From UBA3478 sp964217345 (GTDB lineage: Bacteria; Bacteroidota; Bacteroidia; Flavobacteriales; Flavobacteriaceae): a stretch of DNA of 17,025 nt. The stretch spans positions 1 through 17,025 of the forward strand of contig CAXPJI010000007.1 of assembly GCA_964217345.1 (NCBI GenBank). The letters run 5' to 3'. Below, in pieces: positions 7,332-14,336 of the stretch (its first letter is position 1; each line of letters starts with the position of its first letter). Position numbers and translations under genes: made by a program. The notes under the pieces were generated by a model that saw nothing but the letters and a program-made list of their open reading frames with translations, ran no database searches and had not been told where the DNA came from.

Positions 7332-7680
7332 AAGCAGCTTCAGCTCGAAGACTATCGATCACCTCACTTTTTTCTGCTAATCGAGTTTCAATAGCTTCAA
7401 ATAGCTTGAAATAGCGATCACCTAATGTGGAGTAATACTTGTTTGAATTGATCAACTGAAGGCTATCGACATCGTACTTTTCATAGATATAGGGCATAAT
7501 AAGTATCCCTTGACTTTCTAAAGTGGCAGGAGAAGTGCTATGAACTGCTTTTAAAACCGCTATATCATAAAGAATATCTGAAAAAGTACCTTCTTCTATA
7601 AGGTTTTCGGGCGGCTCCATCATTCTTGTAGAACAAGAAATCAGCAAAACCAATATTAAGACTGAATAGACAATTCTCAT
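7312..7680 (-). CDS. DUF4296-type small lipoprotein
   Basis: 122 aa. The N-terminus is a lipoprotein signal (VLILVLLISC, lipid anchor at Cys16). The mature part begins with MEPPENLIEEGTFSDILYD, the Pro-x-x-Leu/Ile plus acidic helix pattern of DUF4296, a Bacteroidota family of unknown function, and ends in a charged, probably helical segment. Its ATG overlaps the dihydroorotase TGA as ATGA, so translation is probably coupled and the two belong to one operon. The last 20 bases overlap the epimerase gene in antisense. Two D-S-L tripeptides match the Bacteroidota O-glycosylation motif. Role unknown; the link to pyrC is conserved gene order rather than an obvious shared pathway. Confidence 0.82.
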   Translation of the reverse strand: MRIVYSVLILVLLISCSTRMMEPPENLIEEGTFSDILYDIAVLKAVHSTSPATLESQGILIMPYIYEKYDVDSLQLINSNKYYSTLGDRYFKLFEAIETRLAEKSEVIDSLRAEAASKPLRM

Positions 7681-9011
7681 TTTCTAGTAAATGCTAGTTT
7701 TTGGGCATGACGATCCTCACTCACCGCCCCATTAGAATAGCCTAAATGGCCATTTACCCAAACTTTATCAATGGTATAGGCAAAAGTATGCCCTTCAAAT
7801 GGGCTCCACTTACAATCATACAAAAGGCTTTCCTTAGTTACCTGATGTGGATTTTTCTTGACGGTTACTAAATCTGCATAATAACCTTCTCTAAGGTAAC
7901 CGCGACGATCGATATGATAGCGGTCAGCAACATTATGTGCAAATTTTTGAACGAGTGTTTCAAGATCAAAGGCCCCTTCTTCAACCTTATCTAAATAACC
8001 CAGTAGCGCATGCTGTACCAGTGGTCCTCCAGAAGGAGCTTTTAGGTAGGTATTTGATTTCTCCTCGATCGTATGAGGTGCGTGATCTGTAGCTAAGATA
8101 TCAAGAGTATTTCCTCGGACACCTTCCCAAAGAGCATCCCGATCAGAAGCGCTTTTTACGGCCGGGTTCCACTTAATCAATGTACCCTTGTCGGCGTAAT
8201 CCTCATCGCTAAACCAAAGGTGGTGTAAACATACCTCAGCAGTAATTTGCTTCTTCGCAAAAGGTAAGTGAGTATCAAAAAGTTCAAGCTCCTCAGCGGT
8301 AGACACATGAAACACGTGAAGTTTTGCCCCTGTCTCTCTCGCCAGTTCGATAGCTCTTGAAGATGATTGATAACAAGCCTCTCTAGATCTGATGAGCGGA
8401 TGCATTTCAATCGGAATATTCTCTCCATATTTCTTAATAGCCGCCTCAGTATTCGCTCGAATAGTGGGTTCATCTTCACAATGTGCCGCAATAACCATTT
8501 CGGTATTTGAAAAAATACCACGAATGGTTTCCTCCCGATCAACCAACATATTACCTGTCGAAGAACCAAGAAAAAGCTTGATTCCTGCACAGGCATTAAT
8601 GTCTAATCGTTTGATGAGTTCTAGATTGTCATTAGTGCCCCCAAAGAAAAAAGAGTAATTCACATAAGAGCCCTTTGCTGCTCGATCAAATTTATCTTCT
8701 AAAGATTCGAAAGTAACCGTTTGAGGGTTGGTATTTGGCTGCTCCATGAAGGTTGTGATTCCGCCTGCTAGAGCTGCTCGACTCTCTGTCGCAATCGTTC
8801 CTTTATGGGTTAATCCTGGTTCGCGAAAATGAACCTGATTGTCAATACATCCGGGTAAAAGTAGCTGTCCTTGTAAATCAATAACCTTAGCGGTATCGTC
8901 TGAAATGGAAGAAGCTATTTTACCTATAAATTGATCTTCAACGAGAATGTCAGATTCAAAGATGGATGATTCATTGACAATTCTCGCATTTTTAATCAGG
9001 GTTTTCGGCAT
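7677..9011 (-). CDS. pyrC: Dihydroorotase (type I-like), with Gln in place of the first metal-binding His
   Basis: 444 aa from the ATG at 9011. An in-frame extension to 9092 exists but lies inside the preceding glycosyltransferase gene and does not look like the family. The enzyme cyclises carbamoyl-aspartate to dihydroorotate in pyrimidine synthesis. Amidohydrolase features are PGCIDNQVHFREPG (53-66), PNTNPQT (92-98), Lys145 in GIKLFLGSSTGN (expected carboxylated metal bridge), His177 in AHCEDE, His235 in HVFHVS, and Asp309 in ATDHAPH. The usual HxH near residue 60 reads Gln-Val-His. I recall this variant in other Bacteroidota dihydroorotases, which suggests a lineage trait, but this needs an alignment. 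The start overlaps the upstream gene by 20 bases and the stop overlaps the next start by 4. Assignment as a true dihydroorotase is likely but not certain. Confidence 0.88.
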   Translation of the reverse strand: MPKTLIKNARIVNESSIFESDILVEDQFIGKIASSISDDTAKVIDLQGQLLLPGCIDNQVHFREPGLTHKGTIATESRAALAGGITTFMEQPNTNPQTVTFESLEDKFDRAAKGSYVNYSFFFGGTNDNLELIKRLDINACAGIKLFLGSSTGNMLVDREETIRGIFSNTEMVIAAHCEDEPTIRANTEAAIKKYGENIPIEMHPLIRSREACYQSSSRAIELARETGAKLHVFHVSTAEELELFDTHLPFAKKQITAEVCLHHLWFSDEDYADKGTLIKWNPAVKSASDRDALWEGVRGNTLDILATDHAPHTIEEKSNTYLKAPSGGPLVQHALLGYLDKVEEGAFDLETLVQKFAHNVADRYHIDRRGYLREGYYADLVTVKKNPHQVTKESLLYDCKWSPFEGHTFAYTIDKVWVNGHLGYSNGAVSEDRHAQKLAFTRK

Positions 9012-9741
9012 AATAGAATCTCTTTTTAGCAAAGATACTATCCAAACGCATTTTAAGCACCCCGAGAATGGCTTCTTTGACAATTGCACCACTCATCTTC
9101 GACACTCCTCTAATGCGATCCGTAAAAACAATGCTCACCTCTTTAATCTTTGCACCCTTCTTGTAAGCTCTGAATTTCATTTCAATTTGAAAGGCGTATC
9201 CGACAAAACGCACCGCATCTAAATTCAACTGCTTTAATAGCGAAGCCCGATAACACATGAAACCAGCCGTAGGGTCATATACAGGCATTCCTGTGATTAA
9301 ACGAACATAGAAGGAAGCCCCATAGGAGAGCAGTATTCGATGTAATGGCCAATTCACCACATTCACTCCTTTGCAGTATCTACTACCAATAGCGACATCG
9401 GCACCGTTCTCACAGGCTGCATGCAGTCGAACTAAATCACTTGGAGTATGAGAAAAGTCAGCATCCATTTCAAAAATAAAGGAATAACCCTTTGCCAAGG
9501 CCCATTTAAATCCATGGATATAAGCGGTGCCAAGTCCGGCTTTTTCAGTTCTTACTTCGAGGTGAAGTGAGTCGGGATAACTATTCTGTAGTTCGCGAAC
9601 CTTATCTGCCGTTCCATCAGGAGAATTATCATCTACGATAAGTACATGATACCCTCTATTTAAATCTTGAACTGCAGCAATGATCAGTGCAACGTTTTCG
9701 ATTTCGTTATAGGTTGGGATAATGACTAGGCATTCACTCAT
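8992..9741 (-). CDS. Polyprenol monophosphomannose synthase (GT2, Dpm1-like)
   Basis: 249 aa. A GT-A glycosyltransferase fold is visible: IIPTYNE (7-13), VDDNSPDG (36-43), DAD (93-95, metal/GDP-mannose binding), SRYCKG, and YAFQIEMKFRAYKKGAKIKEVSIVFTDR in pieces near residue 180-205. No C-terminal membrane domain is present, as in bacterial Ppm1-type single-domain enzymes. By family it transfers mannose from GDP-mannose to polyprenyl phosphate on the cytoplasmic face, making the donor for membrane mannosyltransferases. A candidate of that kind is encoded divergently 68 bases away. It is the first gene of a three-gene operon with pyrC and the DUF4296 lipoprotein. Mannose rather than glucose is inferred from similarity. 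Confidence 0.9.
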   Translation of the reverse strand: MSECLVIIPTYNEIENVALIIAAVQDLNRGYHVLIVDDNSPDGTADKVRELQNSYPDSLHLEVRTEKAGLGTAYIHGFKWALAKGYSFIFEMDADFSHTPSDLVRLHAACENGADVAIGSRYCKGVNVVNWPLHRILLSYGASFYVRLITGMPVYDPTAGFMCYRASLLKQLNLDAVRFVGYAFQIEMKFRAYKKGAKIKEVSIVFTDRIRGVSKMSGAIVKEAILGVLKMRLDSIFAKKRFYYAENPD

Positions 9742-9747
9742 AAGAGA

Positions 9748-9776
9748 CTAAATTAGGACATTTGTGTCGATCCAAA
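9748..9776 (-). promoter_or_regulatory. Promoter of the GT2-pyrC-DUF4296 operon
   Basis: On the minus strand TTTG (9776-9773) is followed after 17 bases by TAATTTAG (9755-9748), close to the Bacteroidota pair TTTG and TAnnTTTG. Only 6 bases separate it from the ATG at 9741, so the mRNA would be nearly leaderless. Confidence 0.5.
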
Positions 9777-9792
9777 GACAACTTCAAAAACG

Positions 9793-9800
9793 TACCTTTG
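9793..9800 (+). promoter_or_regulatory. -7 promoter element that fixes the start of the membrane glycosyltransferase
   Basis: TACCTTTG matches TAnnTTTG exactly and ends 9 bases before the ATG at 9810. A longer in-frame reading from TTG at 9762 would put this promoter inside the coding sequence, which argues for the 9810 start. Confidence 0.6.
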
Positions 9801-9809
9801 ATTTCTGTG

Positions 9810-11378
9810 ATGAGGCTAAAGTTTTCCTTTAAAGTTCAACTCGTTGTTATTACCCTGATTAATCTGATTCAGGCAAGTTTTACTGGCCTTTTAAAAGACG
9901 AGGCCTACTATGCCTATTTCGCGAAGAATATGCAGTGGGGGTATTTCGATCATCCACCTTTTGTCGCCTTACTGGCACTCCCTTCATCGATTGAAGGCTT
10001 GGGGCTTTTTGGTGTTCGAATTCTAAGTGTGCTCAGCGTATCACTTAGTTATTGGCTACTTTACCAAACACTGAGTAAGGAGACCAAGGAAAGAATGTCT
10101 AACGGGCTATTTTCACTGCTGCTACTAGGTTTACCTTTAGTCAATCTCTACGGATTTCTCACCTTACCCGACACAGGGACACTCCTATTTACCGCCCTGT
10201 TCTTTTACGCCTACAAGCAATTTCTCTTAAAGACGAAATACGCTGTCTTTACGTTAGGTCTAGCTATGGCAGGCCTCATGTACAGCAAATATACAGGCGT
10301 ATTGATCCTGTTTGGCGTGATCGCTTCTAACCCTACCTTAATCAGAGATAGTAGGGCCTGGAAGGCGGTCGTAATAAGCTTAATTATATTCAGCCCACAC
10401 TTACTATGGCTCTCTCAAAACGAATGGGTGACCTTGAGGTTTCATTTTTCGGAACGCCCGAATCACGCCTATGAATTTTTACCATTCACCGGAGGGTTTT
10501 TCCTAAATGCCATCGCCATTATCGGATTTTTCTTTTACGACTTCTATCGAACCCTATTTTTAACCCCTACAAGAAACCCCTTCGAAAAAGGACTAAGATT
10601 TACGGTTTGGGCGGTTCTGGTGTTTTTCTTCTTTTCATCATTTAGTAAAAAGTCTCAACTTCAGTGGTTACTCCCCATGGTCTATCCATTAATTCTGCTT
10701 CTAGTCGAAAAACCACTATCTCTAAAAGAAACAAAACGAATTAAGAGGTTAGCAATTATCAGTATTACTCTCATATTTAGCCTCAGATTTGTAATGGCCT
10801 TTGAACAACTATCTCCAATCCATCTTGAACCTCATGGTGTTAAGGAATGGTCACAGAAAATCTCAACTAAGGCGAACGGTAAACCAGTACTATTTATAGA
10901 TTCTTATCAACGCGCTGCTCTCTATGAATTTTATAGCAGACAAAATGGATTATCATATAACACCCTTGATTATCGACCAAACCAGTACGATTCTGATAAA
11001 CGCTGGTCAAGTATTAATCAAGATTCTGTCTTTGTAATCAGTTCTAAACCCTACGATTTCGAACAACGCGTAGATAGCCCTAAAAAAGGAGACCTATTCT
11101 GGAGCACGACAACCTATCTCGATCTTATTTTACCTGATGAAGTTGCAATCGATTCAACGCTTATTCGCTTCAAAAAACCATTACCAGGAAGGCTTTATTT
11201 AGCAGAGCTCGATAAGTTTAGACGCGTTCATACAATACATTTACTGAAAGTCAAAGAGAATAATCCCGTATCGATTCCATTGACAAACCTAGCTTATCCT
11301 TTCTATCGAATAGGCATTTCATCACCAGGTCTGCCTCCACGAATTATTCATAAGTTTGCTCAACCTTCAAGGCTATGA
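9810..11378 (+). CDS. Integral-membrane glycosyltransferase, PMT/ArnT-like (GT-C)
   Basis: 522 aa from the ATG at 9810. A first membrane helix (about 8-28) leads into a periplasmic loop with Asp30-Glu31 and YFDHPP at 45-50. These are hallmarks of PMT_2/ArnT-type GT-C enzymes, in which the acidic residue acts in catalysis. About ten further hydrophobic segments extend to residue 345, followed by a roughly 170-residue soluble C-terminal domain, probably periplasmic. By family it moves a sugar from a polyprenyl-phosphate carrier to a protein or glycolipid on the outer face of the inner membrane. The divergent Dpm1-like gene suggests polyprenyl-phosphomannose as donor. The acceptor is unknown. 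Its TGA overlaps the next gene's ATG (ATGA). An upstream TTG start at 9762 is possible but less likely. Confidence 0.85.
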   Translation: MRLKFSFKVQLVVITLINLIQASFTGLLKDEAYYAYFAKNMQWGYFDHPPFVALLALPSSIEGLGLFGVRILSVLSVSLSYWLLYQTLSKETKERMSNGLFSLLLLGLPLVNLYGFLTLPDTGTLLFTALFFYAYKQFLLKTKYAVFTLGLAMAGLMYSKYTGVLILFGVIASNPTLIRDSRAWKAVVISLIIFSPHLLWLSQNEWVTLRFHFSERPNHAYEFLPFTGGFFLNAIAIIGFFFYDFYRTLFLTPTRNPFEKGLRFTVWAVLVFFFFSSFSKKSQLQWLLPMVYPLILLLVEKPLSLKETKRIKRLAIISITLIFSLRFVMAFEQLSPIHLEPHGVKEWSQKISTKANGKPVLFIDSYQRAALYEFYSRQNGLSYNTLDYRPNQYDSDKRWSSINQDSVFVISSKPYDFEQRVDSPKKGDLFWSTTTYLDLILPDEVAIDSTLIRFKKPLPGRLYLAELDKFRRVHTIHLLKVKENNPVSIPLTNLAYPFYRIGISSPGLPPRIIHKFAQPSRL

Positions 11379-11992
11379 CCGCGGATACTATTTTCATCTT
11401 TTGCTTTATTCTTTTAGGTCTATTAGTGCTTATCAAAAGGACTTATCCGGAGCCTTTTAGACTTTTCTTGCAGCTTCCTTATAATGATACGTTCATTCGA
11501 CTCTATGATTCAAAATTGCGATCATGGCGCTTCACACTTTGGGGATTTTTAGCAACGGGGATCTTTAGCCTTTCTTATTTAATTGAAAAACTAAGTTTTA
11601 AAGCTTATATCGATGAAAAGCTAGGATTTAATTCATACTTCCTAATCCTAGGCTTCTTGTTATTGAAACAGACTCTGAGATTAAATGCAGGAATTTATCT
11701 CTTTAAGAGAAAAAAGGCTTCGAAATTAATTAGTAGTATCGCCACAAGTTATCTAGCCTATCAAGGATTTATCTCCTTTTTATTTTCCTGGCTTTATTTC
11801 GCAGAAATAGTACCTTACTCATTGCTCGAAACAATTTACTTTTTTCTGATTTTTATCTTACAGATTCTAAGCTATTTCAGTGTAATCAAAAAGTCTCAAC
11901 GTGGTAACATACGCTTCGGTGTGGCTTTAATTTTATATATTTGCATTCTCGAAATGGCACCCTTGACAGTGTTGTTAATGGTCATTAAATGA
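11375..11992 (+). CDS. DUF4271-type integral membrane protein
   Basis: 205 aa. Six or so hydrophobic segments are visible (about 5-20, 52-70, 85-100, 120-142, 148-168 and 182-203), separated by short charged loops. A conserved-looking N-terminal segment (PEPFRLFLQLPYND) precedes the second helix. The pattern and its position directly before uroporphyrinogen-III synthase match DUF4271, a Bacteroidota membrane family of unknown function. Both ends use ATGA overlaps, with the glycosyltransferase upstream and hemD downstream, so the three are probably transcribed and translated together. Family assignment rests on topology, length and context rather than a catalytic motif, and no role in haem synthesis or mannosylation is shown. 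Confidence 0.72.
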   Translation: MTADTIFIFCFILLGLLVLIKRTYPEPFRLFLQLPYNDTFIRLYDSKLRSWRFTLWGFLATGIFSLSYLIEKLSFKAYIDEKLGFNSYFLILGFLLLKQTLRLNAGIYLFKRKKASKLISSIATSYLAYQGFISFLFSWLYFAEIVPYSLLETIYFFLIFILQILSYFSVIKKSQRGNIRFGVALILYICILEMAPLTVLLMVIK

Positions 11993-12744
11993 ATTTGAAT
12001 ATGAAAGTGAAAACCGTATTGGTTTCTCAGCCCGAGCCGAAACTAGAGAACTCTCCCTATGCAAAGCTCATAGAGAAAGAAAAACTCACTGTCGATTTCA
12101 GACCATTCATTCATGTTGAAGGGGTAGATTCTAAAGAGGTGCGAGCTCAAAAAATCGACCTCAGCAAATTCACCGCCATCATTCTAACCAGTCGTAATGC
12201 CGTAGACCACTACTTTCGACTAGCTGAAGAAATGCGTTTCAAAGTCCCAGATACTATGAAATACTTCTGTCAGTCTGAAGCAGTTGCTTTTTATCTTCAG
12301 AAATATGTGGTTTATCGCAAGCGTAAAATTTATGTAGGGCAACGTCTACTATCTGACCTCGCTCCTAACTTCAAGAAGTACAAAAACGAGACTTATTTAT
12401 TACCGTCTTCTGATTCACTAAAGCCAATTGTGCCAGATACCTTGAATGAATTTGGAATTAATTGGACTCGAGGAATCTTCTACAAGACGGTTATGAGTGA
12501 CCTGTCAGATTTAGCAGACGTTTATTACGATATTCTCGTTTTCTTTAGCCCAACAGGAATCGAGAGCTTATTTCACAATTTTCCTGATTTCGCTCAAAAC
12601 AACACGAGAATCGCTGCGTTTGGCAGTAGCACGATTCAAGCTGCAGAAGCTAGAGGACTAGTGGTGAATATCAAAGCTCCAACCCCTGAAACTCCGTCCA
12701 TGACAATGGCGCTTCAGAAGTACATCAGTGAGGTTAACGCTTAA
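11989..12744 (+). CDS. hemD: Uroporphyrinogen-III synthase
   Basis: 251 aa. The enzyme closes hydroxymethylbilane with inversion of ring D to give uroporphyrinogen III, the precursor of haem and sirohaem. Sequence conservation in HemD is low, but the expected landmarks are present: IILTSRNAVDHYF near 64-76, the domain-linker region around 95-115, FFSPTGIESL near 184-193, and a C-terminal IAAFGSSTIQAAEARGL followed by APTPETPSM. The start at 11989 overlaps the previous stop as ATGA; an internal ATG at 12001 (MKVKTVLVSQPEPK) also fits family N-termini. The last 11 bases overlap the DUF423 gene on the other strand and form one arm of a hairpin. Confidence 0.87.
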   Translation: MNLNMKVKTVLVSQPEPKLENSPYAKLIEKEKLTVDFRPFIHVEGVDSKEVRAQKIDLSKFTAIILTSRNAVDHYFRLAEEMRFKVPDTMKYFCQSEAVAFYLQKYVVYRKRKIYVGQRLLSDLAPNFKKYKNETYLLPSSDSLKPIVPDTLNEFGINWTRGIFYKTVMSDLSDLADVYYDILVFFSPTGIESLFHNFPDFAQNNTRIAAFGSSTIQAAEARGLVVNIKAPTPETPSMTMALQKYISEVNA

Positions 12745-12760
12745 AAGCCTTAAGCGCTAA
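12734..12760. other. Hairpin spanning the convergent hemD/DUF423 stop codons
   Basis: Arms TTAACGCTTAA (12734-12744) and TTAAGCGCTAA (12750-12760) pair at 10 of 11 positions around a 5-base loop. The left arm coincides exactly with the overlap of the two genes. No T-run follows on either strand, so it is not a standard intrinsic terminator. It could act as a bidirectional stop or as an mRNA 3'-end shield. Confidence 0.5.
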
Positions 12761-13111
12761 AAATCCCCAATTTGCAATTAAAAATAGCCCGCCTATAGGG
12801 GTCACAGGCCCGAGAAACGAAAGTTTCACGCCCAGTAATTCCTGTAGATTGAGTAGGTAAATACTTCCTGAGAATAATAGTATCCCGATAATGGTCAACC
12901 AGAAAGAGGTTTGCTTTACATCTTCGTTAAAATAGGAAGTTAATAAAACGACCATTAAGAGTAAAACGTGGGTCATCTGATACCTAACCCCAATCGTAAA
13001 GCTCTCTAATTGCTCAGGGCTTAGCACTTCTTTTAAGGCATGAGATCCTAAAGCTCCTAGAATGACCGCGATCATTCCTGAAAACAACGTTATTGAAACT
13101 TTTATCTTCAT
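12734..13111 (-). CDS. DUF423 small membrane protein (YgdD-like)
   Basis: 125 aa with four hydrophobic segments (about 6-22, 46-62, 71-88 and 98-120). The N-terminal GALGSHALKEVLSPEQLESFTIGVRYQMTH, given here in pieces as GALGSHAL and VRYQMTH, is the DUF423 signature, and FSGSIYLL plus GPVTPIGG later in the chain are also typical. The family is widespread in bacteria, sits in the inner membrane and has no established function. The gene is divergent from the Lrp-type regulator over 51 bases, so it might be under that regulator's control. Its 3' end overlaps hemD by 11 bases. Confidence 0.9.
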   Translation of the reverse strand: MKIKVSITLFSGMIAVILGALGSHALKEVLSPEQLESFTIGVRYQMTHVLLLMVVLLTSYFNEDVKQTSFWLTIIGILLFSGSIYLLNLQELLGVKLSFLGPVTPIGGLFLIANWGFLALKAFKR

Positions 13112-13126
13112 TTCACTTCTATTTTA

Positions 13127-13158
13127 TAAGTATATGTATCTTAAACGCTTAAAATTTG
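13127..13158. promoter_or_regulatory. AT-rich divergent control region with possible Lrp-type operator
   Basis: The 51-base spacer between the DUF423 and Lrp genes contains TAAG (13127-13130) and its complement CTTA (13140-13143) flanking a 9-base AT-rich centre, an arrangement compatible with an Lrp/AsnC dimer site. TTAAAATTTG (13149-13158) resembles the -7 element with one extra base. Both are suggestive only. Confidence 0.28.
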
Positions 13159-13162
13159 TCAC

Positions 13163-13633
13163 ATGAAGAACTCAGACTCAATCTATACACTAGACGGGAT
13201 AGATAAAACCATACTATCCTATCTAATGAAAGATGCTAGAACTCCTATTCTGGAAATTTCAAGAAAGGTAGGAATTTCGGGAGCAGCTATTCATCAACGG
13301 CTTAGAAAACTAGAGCAAGCGGGTGTATTAGAAGGTTCAAAAATGGTGATCAATACCAAGAAACTGGGCTACAGTACGATGGCGTATATTGGTGTATACC
13401 TAGACAAAGCCATGAATAATCCGTCTGCGGTTAGAGCGTTGCAAGAGATCCCTGAAGTTTTAGAATGCCATTATACCACAGGCAACTGGTCCATACTCAT
13501 CAAGGTGCTTTGTAAAAATAATGAACACCTCATGCAGATTCTAAACAATCACATTCAACGAATCGAAGGAATCTCAAGAACAGAAACCTTCATTTCTCTT
13601 AATCAACAAATCGATCGACAAATTAGTCTCTAG
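13163..13633 (+). CDS. Lrp/AsnC-family transcriptional regulator
   Basis: 156 aa, the standard length. Residues about 8-58 hold the winged helix-turn-helix (LDGIDKTILSYLMKDART, with recognition helix SGAAIHQRLRKLEQAGV), and residues about 68-150 form the RAM/Lrp effector domain (YIGVYLDKA, VLECHYTTGNWSILIKVLC, ETFISL). Such proteins form dimers to octamers, bind an amino acid or related small molecule, and control amino acid or carbon metabolism genes, often including their own. The effector is not predictable here. The divergent DUF423 gene is the only obvious shared-promoter target. The 3' end overlaps the zinc peptidase gene by 11 bases. Confidence 0.94.
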   Translation: MKNSDSIYTLDGIDKTILSYLMKDARTPILEISRKVGISGAAIHQRLRKLEQAGVLEGSKMVINTKKLGYSTMAYIGVYLDKAMNNPSAVRALQEIPEVLECHYTTGNWSILIKVLCKNNEHLMQILNNHIQRIEGISRTETFISLNQQIDRQISL

Positions 13634-14318
13634 AGCGCATCACCTGCATCGCCCAGTAAAGAAGCGAAGCTAAAGCACCTAGCGCCGCTACTAAATAAGT
13701 TCTTGCTGCCCATTTCAGGGCATCTTGAGCACCATCATATTCCTGATCGGTAAGCATTCTCTCCCTCGTTAACCAAGCCAAAGCTCTTCGGCTGGCATCG
13801 TATTCCACAGGAAGGGTAATAAAACTAAAAACGGTTGCAATAGCCATAAGCCCAAGCCCTAAAAGAGCAATAAGAAACCCGAAGGAGCTTCCTGCGCCAA
13901 AAGAAAGGGCAATCCCTATAATCACAATCCAAGTTGAAAGTCCTGAAGAAACTTGAACAATAGGAACTAGCTGTGATCGCATCGTCAACCATTTGTACGC
14001 CTCTGCATGTTGTACCGCATGTCCTACTTCATGTGCAGCTACCGCAGCTGCAGATGCATTTCTTCCTGAGTAAACCGCCTCACTAAGATTTACGGTTTTG
14101 TCTAGAGGATTGTAATGATCCGTTAATCTACCGGGAGTAGAAATAACACGAACATCGCCAATGCCGTGATCATCGAGCATTTTTTGAGCAATTTCAAAAC
14201 CGGACCATCCGCCCGAAAGTTTGGTTTTCTCGTACTTTCTAAACTTTGATTTTAATCGCTGAGAAACACCAGCACTCACTAGGGTTATTAAAATGAGTAA
14301 TAAATAATATCCGCCCAT
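13623..14318 (-). CDS. YugP-like zinc metallopeptidase (membrane-anchored)
   Basis: 231 aa. A hydrophobic N-terminus (MGGYYLLLILITLV) is followed by a cytoplasmic or periplasmic domain with HEVGH at 96-100, a zincin HExxH motif with the two His as zinc ligands and Glu97 as the catalytic base. EVGHAVQH continues the family pattern. Two long hydrophobic stretches follow (about 112-160) and another near 208-224. PVEYDASRRAL after the second stretch is also typical of PF04298 neutral zinc peptidases. Substrate unknown; a role in membrane protein quality control is possible but unproven. It follows leuS by 18 bases on the same strand, so the two are probably co-transcribed. Confidence 0.9.
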   Translation of the reverse strand: MGGYYLLLILITLVSAGVSQRLKSKFRKYEKTKLSGGWSGFEIAQKMLDDHGIGDVRVISTPGRLTDHYNPLDKTVNLSEAVYSGRNASAAAVAAHEVGHAVQHAEAYKWLTMRSQLVPIVQVSSGLSTWIVIIGIALSFGAGSSFGFLIALLGLGLMAIATVFSFITLPVEYDASRRALAWLTRERMLTDQEYDGAQDALKWAARTYLVAALGALASLLYWAMQVMRSRD

Positions 14319-14336
14319 AATTATAGAATGAACTTA

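Noticed and set aside
8177..8596. 139-codon open frame on the minus strand inside the dihydroorotase gene
   Set aside because: It overlaps the conserved amidohydrolase core in another frame, and its translation is Arg/Leu-rich with no family resemblance.
9012..9092. 27-codon N-terminal extension of dihydroorotase
   Set aside because: It lies wholly within the GT2 coding sequence and resembles no dihydroorotase N-terminus; the ATG at 9011 begins the typical strand.
9762..9809. TTG-started 16-codon extension of the membrane glycosyltransferase
   Set aside because: An exact TAnnTTTG promoter element lies within it, and the ATG at 9810 begins just before the first membrane helix.
13628..13635. 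CTCTAGAG palindrome at the Lrp/zinc peptidase junction
   Set aside because: An eight-base perfect palindrome without a loop or flanking extension is likely by chance and cannot form a useful hairpin.
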